The notes: a model not told the origin generated them from the letters alone. A stretch of DNA of 64,000 bases from JBGCFO01 sp045106955 (GCA_045106955.1 JBGCFO010000003.1:16037-80036), one strand, 5' to 3'. Shown: positions 9,709 through 20,219, numbered from the stretch's first letter. Made by a program: numbers and translations.

Positions 9709-10046
9709 ATATGAAGACAGTAAAAATCACTTTTATTTCAGATGGTAATCACGAGCAAGAAGTCGATGCTCCAATTGGATTATCCGTTTTAGAGGTAGCT
9801 CATGCTCATGATATTGATCTAGAAGGAGCTTGCGAAGGATCTCTAGCATGTGCAACATGTCATGTGATATTGGAAAAAGATTTTTATGAAACACTAGAAG
9901 AACCATCTGAAGAAGAGGAAGATATGCTAGATTTAGCATTTGGATTAACCGAGACATCAAGACTTGGTTGTCAAATTATTATAGATGAAAATTGCCAGGG
10001 AAAAAAATTTCTCTTACCATCTGCAACGCGTAATATTAAAATATAG
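9705..10046 (+). CDS. fdx: Adrenodoxin-type [2Fe-2S] ferredoxin (Isc)
   Basis: Electron carrier that supplies reducing equivalents during Fe-S cluster assembly. The 113 residues contain the cluster ligands in the order C-x5-C-x2-C (Cys43, Cys49, Cys52, in ACEGSLACATCH) and a distant Cys89 (RLGCQI), with the acidic partner-binding stretch EEPSEEEEDMLD between them. Length and motif order match isc-operon ferredoxins and mitochondrial adrenodoxin. It overlaps the hscA stop codon by 4 bases and is followed 8 bases later by the nitroreductase gene, so it is probably part of the same transcript. Confidence 0.96.
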   Translation: MNMKTVKITFISDGNHEQEVDAPIGLSVLEVAHAHDIDLEGACEGSLACATCHVILEKDFYETLEEPSEEEEDMLDLAFGLTETSRLGCQIIIDENCQGKKFLLPSATRNIKI

Positions 10047-10054
10047 GTATAAAA

Positions 10055-10636
10055 ATGAAAAATATTCAAGAAGTATTTAATGAAAAAACATGCTATGCAT
10101 TTTCAGATAAAGCTGTAGATCTAAAATTACTACGTCGAATATATGACGTCATGAAGCTTGGTCCTACTTCAGCCAATTCTTGTCCCCTAAGGATGGTATT
10201 TGTACATAGTAAAGAAGAAAAGGAGAAATTATATCAATGTCTTTCTCCTGGAAACATCGAAAAAACAAAATCTGCGCCCATTACTACGATTCTTGCCCAC
10301 GATGATGAATTTTATAAAAAAATGACAAAATTATTTCCTCATTCAAGCGATTTAATGAATAAATTTGCTCAATCTAAAGAACTAGCGCACAATATAGCAA
10401 TGCAAAATTCTTTATTACAAGCTGCGTATTTTATGATTACAGCTAGAGGATTTGGTTTGCAAATAGGGCCAATGGGAGGTTTTAATAAAGATGCGATAAA
10501 TGAAAAATTCTTTAATGATGACTCAAATTGGCGTGTAAATTTTTTATGTAATTTAGGTTATGCCAAAAATCACGATAATGAAACTTCAACAAAAAGCCCA
10601 AGATTAGAATTTGATGAAACATGTAAAATAATATAA
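10055..10636 (+). CDS. Nitroreductase-family FMN oxidoreductase, RutE/HadB type
   Basis: A 193-residue cytoplasmic flavoenzyme of the nitroreductase superfamily. The patterns LGPTSANSCPLRMVFV, a Gly-Asn-x-Glu-Lys segment before SAPITTILAHD, and a C-terminal NLGYAK correspond closely to the RutE/HadB subgroup (3-hydroxypropionate dehydrogenase or malonic semialdehyde reductase in Escherichia coli). In this setting, without any pyrimidine (rut) genes, the physiological substrate is unknown; reduction of a toxic aldehyde or quinone is only inference. It sits 8 bases after fdx and 7 bases before polA, so it likely shares their transcript. Confidence 0.85.
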   Translation: MKNIQEVFNEKTCYAFSDKAVDLKLLRRIYDVMKLGPTSANSCPLRMVFVHSKEEKEKLYQCLSPGNIEKTKSAPITTILAHDDEFYKKMTKLFPHSSDLMNKFAQSKELAHNIAMQNSLLQAAYFMITARGFGLQIGPMGGFNKDAINEKFFNDDSNWRVNFLCNLGYAKNHDNETSTKSPRLEFDETCKII

Positions 10637-10643
10637 ATATATA

Positions 10644-13235
10644 ATGAATGATCGATTATTAATCATAGATGGATATAATTTCGTATTTAGAGCATATTAT
10701 ACTCAACCTCCTTTAAGCAATGCAAATGGCGATCCAGTTGGAGCTGTATATGGATTTACATCAATGTTACTAAAAACAATTGATAGCTTTAAACCTAAAT
10801 ATGCTGTAGTTGTGTTTGATTCTGGAGAAAAAAACTTTAGACATGATTTATATGATCAATATAAGGCAAATAGACCACAATCCCCTGAGGATCTAAAACC
10901 ACAATTTGCATTGGTTCGCAAAGCTGCAAAGGCTTTGGGGTTGTATATGATTGATCTAGCTGGATATGAAGCAGATGATGTAATAGCTACAATTGCAACA
11001 TCAATAAATAGAAATGCACTAGAAAAAATCATAATATCTTCTGATAAAGATTTAATGCAGCTTCTTGATCAAGATTCAGTGAAAATGTATGATCCAATTA
11101 AGGCAAAATACATCACCAATGATGATATTGTAGAAAAATTTGGGGTATTGCCAAATAAAATACGTGATGTAATGGCTCTTACAGGAGATCAGTCTGATAA
11201 TATACCTGGGGTAAAAACTATCGGCCCAAAAACAGCTGCAAATCTAATAAGACAATTTGGATCTCTCGATCAAATGTTAAATAACATAGATCAAATTACT
11301 AATGAAAGAAAAAGATCTGCCATTGAAATGCATAAAGATTTGGCTCTTCTGTCTTTTGAATTGGTTGGTTTAAAATCAGATATTAATTTACAAATTCCTC
11401 TAGATGATTTTCTATTTACAAATCCTGATCAAGAAGAAATATCTCTATTTTTAAATGAACATGGATTTAAATCTTTACATAAAAGAATAGCAAATTTATT
11501 TCAAATAGAAATTATTAATAATCATAAATCTCATACTCCTAAAAAAATCAATCAGATAAAGACTGAGGTATTAAGCGAGGATAATATCAAACAACTCACT
11601 GATCTAAAGAATAGTTCAGGCATTGTAATAATTGATATTTTTTCTTGTAAGGAATTTAGTCAAATATTGCTAATCAATGTATCAAATAACTATTATTACT
11701 GCCAAGTAAATAATAGTTATCTAAAAGACATATTGGAAATTATAGAAGATGAATCTGTTAAAAAAATAACATACAGCATAAGAGCATTATATGAAAATCT
11801 AGAAAATATACTTAATTCTCAAGACTTTACAATTCACTCTTGTGAATCAATTGAGCTTATGAAATATCTAATATCTGGAGAAAAATTTCATGATCAAAAT
11901 AAACAAAAACATGAATATGGTAATTTAGATGAATTTCTAGATTATTGCATCACATCTATTAATCATACTAGGGATTTATATTGGGATTTACTCGGACAAA
12001 TAAGAGATACAAAATTGCTAAATTTATACTGCGATATTGATACTCCATTATCTCACATACTTAATCAAATTAAACGTCATGGAATAAAAATAGACATAGA
12101 ATATCTTGCCTTGCTATCTAAAAAACTTGAAATGAAACTCAATGATATAGAGCAACAAATTTTTCAAATTAGTGAAGTCGAATTTAATATCTCATCGCCA
12201 AAGCAATTAGGTAATGTATTATTTGATAAAATGAGATTGCCTTTTGGAAAATCATCTCCAAAAACAAAATCTTATAGCACATCAGTTGAAATACTAGAAA
12301 AACTTAGCTCCGAAGGTCATGTTATTGCAGATTTATTACTAATGTGGAGACAATTTACAAAACTCAAAAATACATATACAGATGCATTACCAAAGCATGC
12401 TCAAGCTCAAGATAGAATACATACAACATTACTGCAAACATCAACTATCACAGCTCGTTTAAGCTCGCAACATCCAAATTTGCAAAATATCCCAATCCGA
12501 TCAGAAGAAGGGTCAAAAATTCGCAAAGCCTTTATAGCAAAAGATAATTGTAAGATAATCTCTGCAGATTATTCTCAGATAGAACTTAGAATATTTGCTC
12601 AAATGGCAAATATAGAAAAGCTAAAAATAGCTTTTATTAATGGTCATGATATACATAGCAAAACTGCATCTGATATATTCAATATCAGTCAGGAAAATAT
12701 TACTAGTGAGCATAGAAGGAGTGCAAAAGCAATTAATTTTGGCATTATATATGGAATTAGCCCTTTTGGATTAGCGAAACAGCTTAATATATCAACGCAA
12801 AATGCAAAAGAATATATTGAGCATTACTTCGATCAATATCCTGGAATTGAAACCTATATGCAAGATACAATAAATTATGCTAAGGCTCATGGGTACGTTA
12901 AAAATATATTTAATCGCAAACTATTTATACCTTCCATTAACGATAAAAATTTTGCTATTCGTCAATTCGCTCAACGTAGCTGTATCAACGCTCCAATACA
13001 AAGTACTAGTGCAGATATGATTAAAATAGCAATGATTGATATATCTTCTTTCTTACAAAAAAATAATTTTAAAACTAAAATTCTACTTCAAATACACGAC
13101 GAACTTTTATTTGAAGCTCCTGAGGATGAAATAGATCAAGTAGTGCAAGCTATAAAACGTATAATGGAAACTAATTCTATATTACAAATTCCAATTATAG
13201 TAGATATAACGTATGGAAATACCTGGCTATCGTAA
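10644..13235 (+). CDS. polA: DNA polymerase I with apparently inactive proofreading domain
   Basis: Fills gaps and removes RNA primers in replication and repair. The 863-residue protein has an intact 5' nuclease domain (DGYNFVFRAYY at the N-terminus, YEADDVIATIA, SSDKDLMQL, TGDQSDNIPG) and an intact polymerase domain (ADYSQIELRIFAQ, RRSAKAINFGIIYG, and the C-motif QIHDELLFEAP). The middle region, residues about 320-460, aligns in position with the 3'-5' exonuclease but lacks its metal-binding carboxylates: the DxE motif is replaced by DIF, and the later Asp positions read TYSIRAL and NHTRDLY. It is therefore probably a non-proofreading enzyme, as in several reduced genomes. It closes the hscB-to-polA gene run. 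Confidence 0.95.
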   Translation: MNDRLLIIDGYNFVFRAYYTQPPLSNANGDPVGAVYGFTSMLLKTIDSFKPKYAVVVFDSGEKNFRHDLYDQYKANRPQSPEDLKPQFALVRKAAKALGLYMIDLAGYEADDVIATIATSINRNALEKIIISSDKDLMQLLDQDSVKMYDPIKAKYITNDDIVEKFGVLPNKIRDVMALTGDQSDNIPGVKTIGPKTAANLIRQFGSLDQMLNNIDQITNERKRSAIEMHKDLALLSFELVGLKSDINLQIPLDDFLFTNPDQEEISLFLNEHGFKSLHKRIANLFQIEIINNHKSHTPKKINQIKTEVLSEDNIKQLTDLKNSSGIVIIDIFSCKEFSQILLINVSNNYYYCQVNNSYLKDILEIIEDESVKKITYSIRALYENLENILNSQDFTIHSCESIELMKYLISGEKFHDQNKQKHEYGNLDEFLDYCITSINHTRDLYWDLLGQIRDTKLLNLYCDIDTPLSHILNQIKRHGIKIDIEYLALLSKKLEMKLNDIEQQIFQISEVEFNISSPKQLGNVLFDKMRLPFGKSSPKTKSYSTSVEILEKLSSEGHVIADLLLMWRQFTKLKNTYTDALPKHAQAQDRIHTTLLQTSTITARLSSQHPNLQNIPIRSEEGSKIRKAFIAKDNCKIISADYSQIELRIFAQMANIEKLKIAFINGHDIHSKTASDIFNISQENITSEHRRSAKAINFGIIYGISPFGLAKQLNISTQNAKEYIEHYFDQYPGIETYMQDTINYAKAHGYVKNIFNRKLFIPSINDKNFAIRQFAQRSCINAPIQSTSADMIKIAMIDISSFLQKNNFKTKILLQIHDELLFEAPEDEIDQVVQAIKRIMETNSILQIPIIVDITYGNTWLS

Positions 13236-13554
13236 AGCAATGTAATAATAAGATAATGTTAAACTCAAAAAAGCATGCAGTGATTTAAGAAAGGAATGAT
13301 TTGATCATAGAACAATTAAATGCTGCAAATCTCATTAACGCTAATTTGATAATTATTCCATATCTGTTTGTAAAAAATACTAACACTCAATCAACTAATC
13401 AAACCGTTGCATTTTCTCCTGATAGAAATTTTGACAAACAATGATTTATTTTGGCAATGTATTTTGAAGGTTTTTACACCTTAAAAATACAAATGACGTT
13501 GTCCACATACAATATTGGCCAATATTATTACATGTACTATCCAATAGAATAGCT
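13236..13554. other. Intergenic stretch between polA and the GTA remnant, no clear gene
   Basis: These 319 bases lie between two convergent genes. The only notable frame on the plus strand starts at a TTG at 13301, behind a purine-rich AAAGGA, and encodes 47 residues ending at 13444. It has no family I recognise and may be chance. No remainder of the missing GTA C-terminus is visible in any minus-strand frame. A perfect 16-base palindrome is listed separately. Confidence 0.5.
13511..13526. repeat. Perfect 16-base palindrome
   Basis: AATATTGGCCAATATT reads identically on both strands with no mismatch. It lies 29 bases past the stop codon of the GTA remnant, in the convergent gap after polA. 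It lacks the T-run of a rho-independent terminator on either strand, so a protein-binding site or a chance palindrome is as likely. Confidence 0.6.
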
Positions 13555-16500
13555 CTAAACAATTGGTATTTGTGTTTCAATATCACTATCAAGCTTAAAA
13601 TGGAGTATCGTATCTTTTGTTAAATGAGCTATTGGTAATAAGTATGAATATGATGCTAATATTATAAATTGCTCGCCATAAAAATGGTTTCTTCGATTAG
13701 TTTCATATAAACCTCTATATATCCTAGTAACTTGGTATATATCATCACCTAATGATTCAAATGAATCAAATCGAATAATCTCATCACCCCACATCGCCAG
13801 ATTTAAGCTAGATGAATTTTTATTGACACTATCTTTAAAATTTCTACATTGCACTTGAATCGTAGTGTTGTCTTCTCCTACTTCCATTTCTATATTATCT
13901 TCTTGATTAAAATACAAAACTATTCCTATAGCACTATTAGAGCTAATTTGAGCAATATAATAATAATCTTCATTTTCTTTAGTTTTAAGATATAGTTTTT
14001 TTGATTGCGCTCCAGATAAGTATAAAGCCATATATGGCATCATAATTGCTGCATTATCATTATCAATTAAAAACGGCAATTTTAGAATTTTCAACTCATC
14101 TTGATCGATTACATTGCATTTCAATGATTGTAGTGGCCTATAATTTAGCATATTATAGCTCAAAACATTATCAACAATACCTGTGATTCTTACATGTCTA
14201 GATGATAACTCTATATCTATCAAACGAATGTTATATTCAAAACCTAAATGAGTAAAACGAACGAAATCTGTAGGTCTATAAGCAAAAACATAATCAGGTA
14301 GTATAAATCTTACAATTTTACTTTCAATTGCAGCATTTTGTAAAATCATATTTCCTAGCCTATTAATCTCTTGATACGATCCTACAATTGGCAAAGAAAT
14401 ATTACTAGTCTTTACACAAGAATATTTCCGCTCAGAATGAGTATAGCATGTATCTATTTTATAATCGTCATGATAATTAATATAAGAAATATTAATTGCA
14501 TTGATAATATTTGATTCTGATATGTCTTCTCGTTGGAAATAACTAACATTAGATTGTAATTTTATAAAATCCTGCGAAGTAATATCATAAGAAATACCGT
14601 ACCCTCTCTTGATAAAAGAAATTCGATCAAAATCATTTGCTATCAAATCAAAAAAATAACATACTCTCAATAAATTAATTATATCCATAGCACTCATGTT
14701 AGGTTTATTAAAGCATAAACCATCTATAGATTCATCAAGCTGTGTTACATCGATTCTATCAATCTCTATCATGGATTTTAAAGATAATTCACATAATATC
14801 TTTGCGAGTGTAACAGAAGAAAATTTATGATTTACCCAATGCCCCTTCTCCCATAAATATTCATCATGCCAAATATTCATATGAGGCCAAGCAGGATAAG
14901 GTCTAGCATCCCATGTCCAGAGAAACATTTGCTCAATATATTCTTCTTTTTGCCAATACTCAATAAATGCTTTGATAGACCTCCTTTGAATAGCAAAATC
15001 TACACATCCATTTGAGTATCTAGGAATTCCTCCATCTCTACATTTAGGATCAAAAAAAACATTTGGCTGATTTGGAGCTTTATCAATTGAAGGAAATCCA
15101 AATTCTGTAAACCATATTTTTTTCATTCTTGGCTTCCATGAAGTCTTATTTCCATCTGGATTATAATGATCATTTTCCCACCAATAGCGTATATTCTTCC
15201 AGGCATATCTTAGATCTATATCAAAATGTTTATTATCATTATAATAATCTACGTAATAATCATAACCTTCTCCAGAATAACAACCTTCAAATATTTCTTG
15301 CGAACTAATATTCGAATTATTGTTTCTTGTAATCGGAAAATAAGCATCAATTGCAACGCAGTCGATATATTCCGATGACCATAATAAATCCAGATTATAC
15401 CATCCTGAATCTGTATGGTGATATTCAGACCAATCAGCTGCTTAAGTAACGATCGTATGATTTCCTACTATATCTTTTACTAACTGAGCTAATTGAAGAA
15501 ATTCATTTACAGCTGGAAATTCATCATCACCATTTATAATTTTAGTAAGCCCAATATATTCAGATCCGATAAGTATAGCATCGATTTTGTCTTTACATAA
15601 ATTTGCATAATGCAATATGAATTGATTATAACCTTCATCTTTGTGAAAAAAATCTGCAACCTCTGATGATCTACATGTAATGTGGCCGCGCCAAGGTTTA
15701 CTGTGAACGTCTAAAAATACCATTGGATATAATGCCACTTTAATTCCACGTAATCTTAACTCATCTAAATAACGTAACAAACTTTCATCGCTCACGGTAC
15801 CACCATAATTTGGATTTCCTAATTGATCTTTAGAAATAAGCGGAGAATTATATCGATTATATCGACCTACTCTCCATTCTTCAGAATATGTTACATTTGA
15901 ATCATTAAACTCTATATAAGGACGAATTATACATTTTGACGCGTCTAAATCATTGCCAAACCAGCATACTACAACTGATATCCATTCTATGTTTGGACAA
16001 ACTTGCTGCAATTGATTTAAACTATGAATACTATCTGCAATATTTAAATAATTATGCATATTGATAGTTTTTGATGACAACTGAACTCCATAGTCATTAT
16101 TTACATATTTATATTGAATCTTGGTATCATACACAAACTCTCCTGAGCCTGGAATCATTACCATAGAATTGATCATATCTTCAACGCAAATTAATGCTGA
16201 TTCATCAATTTGAGCTTTTCTTAATACTTCAAAAGAAAGCTTTGGTATCATATTACCAAAATCAATCAATGGTAATTCTTCAAACACAATGTAAGCAAAA
16301 TCACGAAATGCAGGGGTTTTATCAACTCCATCGTGTAATTTAATTAATAATTCATCCGGCAACTGATCTTCAGAACCCTTATATAGTCTAAAATTATATC
16401 GCTTTAAATCAATTATCTCACCATTAGTCCAAACTCTAATAATATCTTCAATCTCTCCTTCGCAAATCATAAATGCGCATGAAATATAATATTCATAGTT

Positions 16501-16845
16501 TGTGTAATATGAAATCGAGGTTTTTTGTTTGTGTAGAATATCAAATGGATGATGATAATACTTAGCTTTTTCAGTTGATATAGATTTTACATGAATTTTA
16601 TCTGAGCAAAATATCTTGGCTTCAACCTTAGCAAAACCAAAAATCAATGATATTGGATCTCCATAGCAAAGAACAGAGGAAGAAAAACTTTCTGATAATG
16701 TCTGAAAAAATTGACGCTCTTCTGGTGTACGCAATGAATTCTCAAGATAATTTCCAATCATTTGGCCAGCAAATCGACCAATTGTAGATAATATGCCATT
16801 ACCAGCTAACTTCCAGGCTACAGCGCTTAATAATTGACCAAGCAT
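13555..16845 (-). pseudogene. GTA baseplate/TIM-barrel protein (g15-like), broken by one in-frame TAA
   Basis: Remnant of the large gene-transfer-agent tail protein (Rhodobacter g15 type, TIM-barrel glycosidase-like domain then tail-baseplate modules). The frame from the ATG at 16845 runs about 467 codons to a TAA at 15442-15444, then continues in exactly the same frame for 105 codons to an ATG at 15126 and 522 more codons to 13555. The break falls in NHTIVT-stop-AADWSEYHH; the family motif is VTYAADWSEY, so a Tyr codon TAT/TAC appears to have become TAA by one substitution. The last piece ends soon after the conserved IYRGLYETN segment, earlier than known homologues (about 1,300 residues), so the C-terminus is also missing. 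No other GTA gene is nearby. Confidence 0.88.
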
Positions 16846-16997
16846 CAATATATAATATTTAATTACTAAATTAACATTATAAAAACATTAACAAAGTAAA
16901 ATTAATACGCTAAGAACATCTTATTGCTTTGAATTATTTTTTAAATTTATTGTTTATCATTTTGCAAATCTTAAAGAAATAACTTCGAATAAAATAC

Positions 16998-17026
16998 TTG
17001 ACTGTTTAAATAAACTTAAATACTAT
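16998..17026 (+). promoter_or_regulatory. Candidate promoter of the broken gene at 17066
   Basis: TTGACT (16998-17003), a 17-base spacer and TACTAT (17021-17026) match the sigma-70 consensus well, 39 bases upstream of the ATG at 17066. The spacer begins with the inverted repeat GTTTAAATAAAC (17004-17015), which could be an operator. The rest of the 220-base divergent gap must also serve the GTA remnant. Confidence 0.45.
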
Positions 17027-17065
17027 TCATTCATAATATATTTTAATATTAAATAATAATTACAT

Positions 17066-17869
17066 ATGATTAAAAGAACTCAAGCAATTTAGCATTCAAT
17101 ATTAAATCAAAACACACAATATCCTCTAAGCGCCCAAGATCCTAGGGCGCGAAACAATATTGAGTATTTATCAAATTTTTTACAAAAAATAAATGAATAT
17201 TTTGTAAATCTTCAAAGTGATGATGATAAGCAAGAGTTTATACAGCAATTTGTTACTCAACCTCTAGACGATAATCCAGAGAGATTATCTCCAGTATTAA
17301 TAGATGTGCTAAAGGAATTAGTGCCGCAATATATTCATCAAAGTTTACCAGTTAATATTGCAATTGTTGATGTTCAGCACATGGAAACAATAATTCTTTC
17401 ATTAACTCATCATAATCCTTCATTAACTCACAATGAATTATATATTAACCTTGATCCATTAGATCATCAATTATTGCACTTGCAAGAACTGCGTACATTT
17501 ATTATTTCGACATACAGCGGCTTTGGAATATATCAATATGGTGAAATTGAAGAAACATACATTAGTATTATCGATGAATTCAATCAAAGTTATTCAAAAT
17601 ATATCGAGGATGTCACAAACTTCAATTCAAATTTACGAAAAATATATTACAACTTTTTAGAAATATTATTTCATGACATCCTAATAATGAGTTCTCTACC
17701 AGAAGAAAATGATGAATTTGAATATTATTATACTTTAACTAACAATGAATTAAGTAGTATAACAGGATTCGCATTAAACTCCAGCGACGAAGTACCAACT
17801 ATGTTAGAATTTGCACCAAGTAGTTCAAATATGGGCAATGTATCAACGGATGAGGAGGGAAATTTTTGA
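17066..17869 (+). pseudogene. Unrecognised protein gene with TAG at codon 9
   Basis: An ATG at 17066 opens the frame MIKRTQAI, meets TAG at 17090-17092, and then continues without interruption for 258 codons to the stop at 17869 (beginning HSILNQNTQYPLSAQDPRAR). The first usable start after the TAG is a GTG at 17306, which would discard 71 codons that look just as coding (residues rich in Asn, Gln, Asp and Leu, like the rest). I recognise no domain; the product would be soluble, acidic at its C-terminus and without a signal peptide. Either the gene is dead, the TAG is read through, or translation begins at a rare codon such as ATT. A good promoter lies just upstream of the original ATG. Confidence 0.6.
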
Positions 17870-17921
17870 TCTAAATTTTTGCTAGTAGTTTATATTTTTT
17901 ATTATATTAAGAATTTCGTTG

Positions 17922-17927
17922 TATAAT
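17922..17927 (+). promoter_or_regulatory. Possible -10 box of uvrB
   Basis: A perfect TATAAT stands 36 bases upstream of the uvrB ATG in the 94-base gap after the broken gene. The matching -35 position reads TTATTA, a poor hexamer, so this is weak evidence. Confidence 0.3.
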
Positions 17928-17963
17928 ATTTTAAAATTAAATCTTGTACGATAATCTTCTATA

Positions 17964-19964
17964 ATGACAAACGATCAAAGCTGTCAATTTCAAATTAAAT
18001 CTAGTTACAAACCATCTGGTGATCAACCAAAAGCAATCAAGACTTTAACTAAAGGTATCAATGATGGATTGAGATCTCAGGTGTTATTAGGTATTACAGG
18101 CTCTGGCAAAACCTTTACCATGGCAAATATCATACAAAATGTAAATCGCCCTACCATGATCATGGCTCATAATAAAACCCTTGCAGCTCAACTTTACGGA
18201 GAAATGAAAGAGTTATTTCCAAATAATGCTGTAGAATATTTTGTGTCTTATTATGATTATTATCAACCAGAAGCATATGTCGCTAGAACTGACACTTTTA
18301 TCGAAAAGGACGCTTCTATTAACGAGCAAATAGATTTATTACGCCATTCTGCCACAAGATCCCTTCTAGAAAGACGTGATACGATAGTGGTATCATCAGT
18401 CTCATGCATATTTGGTATAGGATCTCCAGAAACATATTCTCAAATGAAAATCAAATTCACTTTAGGGCAAGAATATGCAAGGCAAGATATACTCAAAGAC
18501 CTAGTTAATCTTCAATATGAACGCAATGATGTTGGATTTGAGAGAGGAAATTTTAGAGTAAGAGGAGATAATGTAGATATTTTTCCATCGCATTACTCGA
18601 ATAGTGCATGGAGAATGATATTCTTTGGAAATGAGTTAGAAGAAATACATGAATTTGATCCCCTAACTGGACAAAAAAATAAATCTCTAGATACAATTAC
18701 TGTGTATGCAAATTCACATTTTGTCAGCTCTAGAAAAATTATTGAATCAGCAATTATTTCAATCAAAGAAGAATTAAATCAACGAGTAACTTATTTAGAA
18801 TCTACGGGAAAATTAGTTGAAGCACAAAGGTTATCAAGTCGTACTAAATATGACTTAGAGATGATGATGGAAACTAATCGATGCAAAGGGATAGAAAATT
18901 ATTCTCGCTTTCTCACAAACAGATCATCTGGAGAGCCCCCTCCTACCTTATTTGAATATTTACCTAACGATGCATTATTATTTGTAGATGAGAGTCATGT
19001 GACAGTTTCTCAGATTCAATCAATGTATTACGGAGATAAATCTAGAAAAGATAATTTAGTTGAGCATGGATTTAGACTACCATCTGCAAGAGATAATAGA
19101 CCATTGACGTTTGAAGAATGGCAAAAATTTAGACCTCAAACTATCTTCGTATCTGCAACTCCATCGGAATTTGAAATTCAAGAATCTAATAATGCTATAG
19201 TTGAGCAAGTGATTAGACCAACTGGCTTACTTGACCCTGTATGTATAATCAAACCAGCTACGAATCAAGTTGAAGATGTTTTATCTGAATTGCAATTAGC
19301 AATAAGCTTAAATATGAGGGTTTTAATGACTACTTTGACTAAAAAAATGGCAGAAGATTTAACAAATTACCTACAAGGAATAGGTTACAAAGCATCGTAT
19401 CTGCATTCTGAGGTACTTACTTTAGAACGAATAGAAATTATACAAGATTTGCGTAAAGGAAATATAGATATAATAGTAGGTATTAACTTACTCAGAGAAG
19501 GATTAGATATACCAGAATGTGGTTTAGTTGTAATATTTGATGCTGATAAAGAGGGTTTTTTAAGATCAAAGGTCTCATTGATACAAACTATTGGCCGCGC
19601 TGCTCGAAACGACCAAGGACGAGTGATACTTTATGCGGATAACATTACTAAATCAATTCAATATGCTATTGATGAAACAAAAAGAAGGCGCGAGCTTCAA
19701 ATAAAATATAATAAACAAAATAATATTACTCCGAAAACAATCAATAGAAAAATTCATGACATCATCAACTCAGTTCAGCAAGATAGTACAAAGAATATTT
19801 CAAAAGAAATGCATGTTTTATTGAAAAATCCATCTAAATTAAAAAAGTATGTAGAAAAATTAAAAAAAGAAATGCACGTAGCTGCGAATAACTTAGAATT
19901 TGAAGATGCAGCAAAAATTCGAGACCAAATAGAATTAGTAGAACAAAATATGTTAAAAATATAA
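17964..19964 (+). CDS. uvrB: Excinuclease ABC subunit B
   Basis: DNA-damage recognition helicase of nucleotide excision repair; it is loaded by UvrA and recruits UvrC. The 666-residue length is typical. Seen in order: Walker A GITGSGKTFT (about residues 38-47), the beta-hairpin region YYDYYQPEAYV, the DEAD-like DESHV, the helicase motif VSATPSEFE, LREGLDIPE, QTIGRAARN (motif VI) and a C-terminal UVR domain with LEFEDAAKIRDQIE that contacts UvrC. It starts at the ATG at 17964, with homology from residue about 10. No uvrA or uvrC is in the window. It stands alone between two decayed loci. Confidence 0.97.
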   Translation: MTNDQSCQFQIKSSYKPSGDQPKAIKTLTKGINDGLRSQVLLGITGSGKTFTMANIIQNVNRPTMIMAHNKTLAAQLYGEMKELFPNNAVEYFVSYYDYYQPEAYVARTDTFIEKDASINEQIDLLRHSATRSLLERRDTIVVSSVSCIFGIGSPETYSQMKIKFTLGQEYARQDILKDLVNLQYERNDVGFERGNFRVRGDNVDIFPSHYSNSAWRMIFFGNELEEIHEFDPLTGQKNKSLDTITVYANSHFVSSRKIIESAIISIKEELNQRVTYLESTGKLVEAQRLSSRTKYDLEMMMETNRCKGIENYSRFLTNRSSGEPPPTLFEYLPNDALLFVDESHVTVSQIQSMYYGDKSRKDNLVEHGFRLPSARDNRPLTFEEWQKFRPQTIFVSATPSEFEIQESNNAIVEQVIRPTGLLDPVCIIKPATNQVEDVLSELQLAISLNMRVLMTTLTKKMAEDLTNYLQGIGYKASYLHSEVLTLERIEIIQDLRKGNIDIIVGINLLREGLDIPECGLVVIFDADKEGFLRSKVSLIQTIGRAARNDQGRVILYADNITKSIQYAIDETKRRRELQIKYNKQNNITPKTINRKIHDIINSVQQDSTKNISKEMHVLLKNPSKLKKYVEKLKKEMHVAANNLEFEDAAKIRDQIELVEQNMLKI

Positions 19965-20219
19965 ACTGAAATTCATTGCTCTTAGGTGTTTAATAATATT
20001 GACTGATTTCCTTATTAATTAACCCCAGTTTCGTATTGGAAAAATGGTTTAGATAATACGATTTAATTAGAGCATAGGTTATTTTTTTAAACAAAATAAA
20101 TAAGGGATTGGTATAACTAAAGGTTAGATTTATAAAGATAGGCGAACTGAAGCAATAGATGCGACAGAACTATGGTACGCCTCCAACGTATATAAGTCAC
20201 AGGAGCATTTATCATAGAT
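19965..20219. other. Convergent gap between uvrB and the repeat-protein gene
   Basis: A 255-base stretch without a recognisable gene. A short minus-strand frame of about 32 codons (beginning MINAPVTYIRWRR, about 20110-20212) lies just beyond the repeat-protein stop and looks less A+T-biased than its surroundings. It could be a remnant of something, but I cannot name it. No terminator hairpin is obvious. Confidence 0.4.

Noticed and set aside
9733..9960. A 75-residue minus-strand frame inside fdx
   Set aside because: Shadow of a strongly recognised ferredoxin gene.
13301..13444. A 47-residue plus-strand frame starting at TTG after AAAGGA
   Set aside because: Too short, no recognisable motif and in a decayed neighbourhood; mentioned only as part of the intergenic description.
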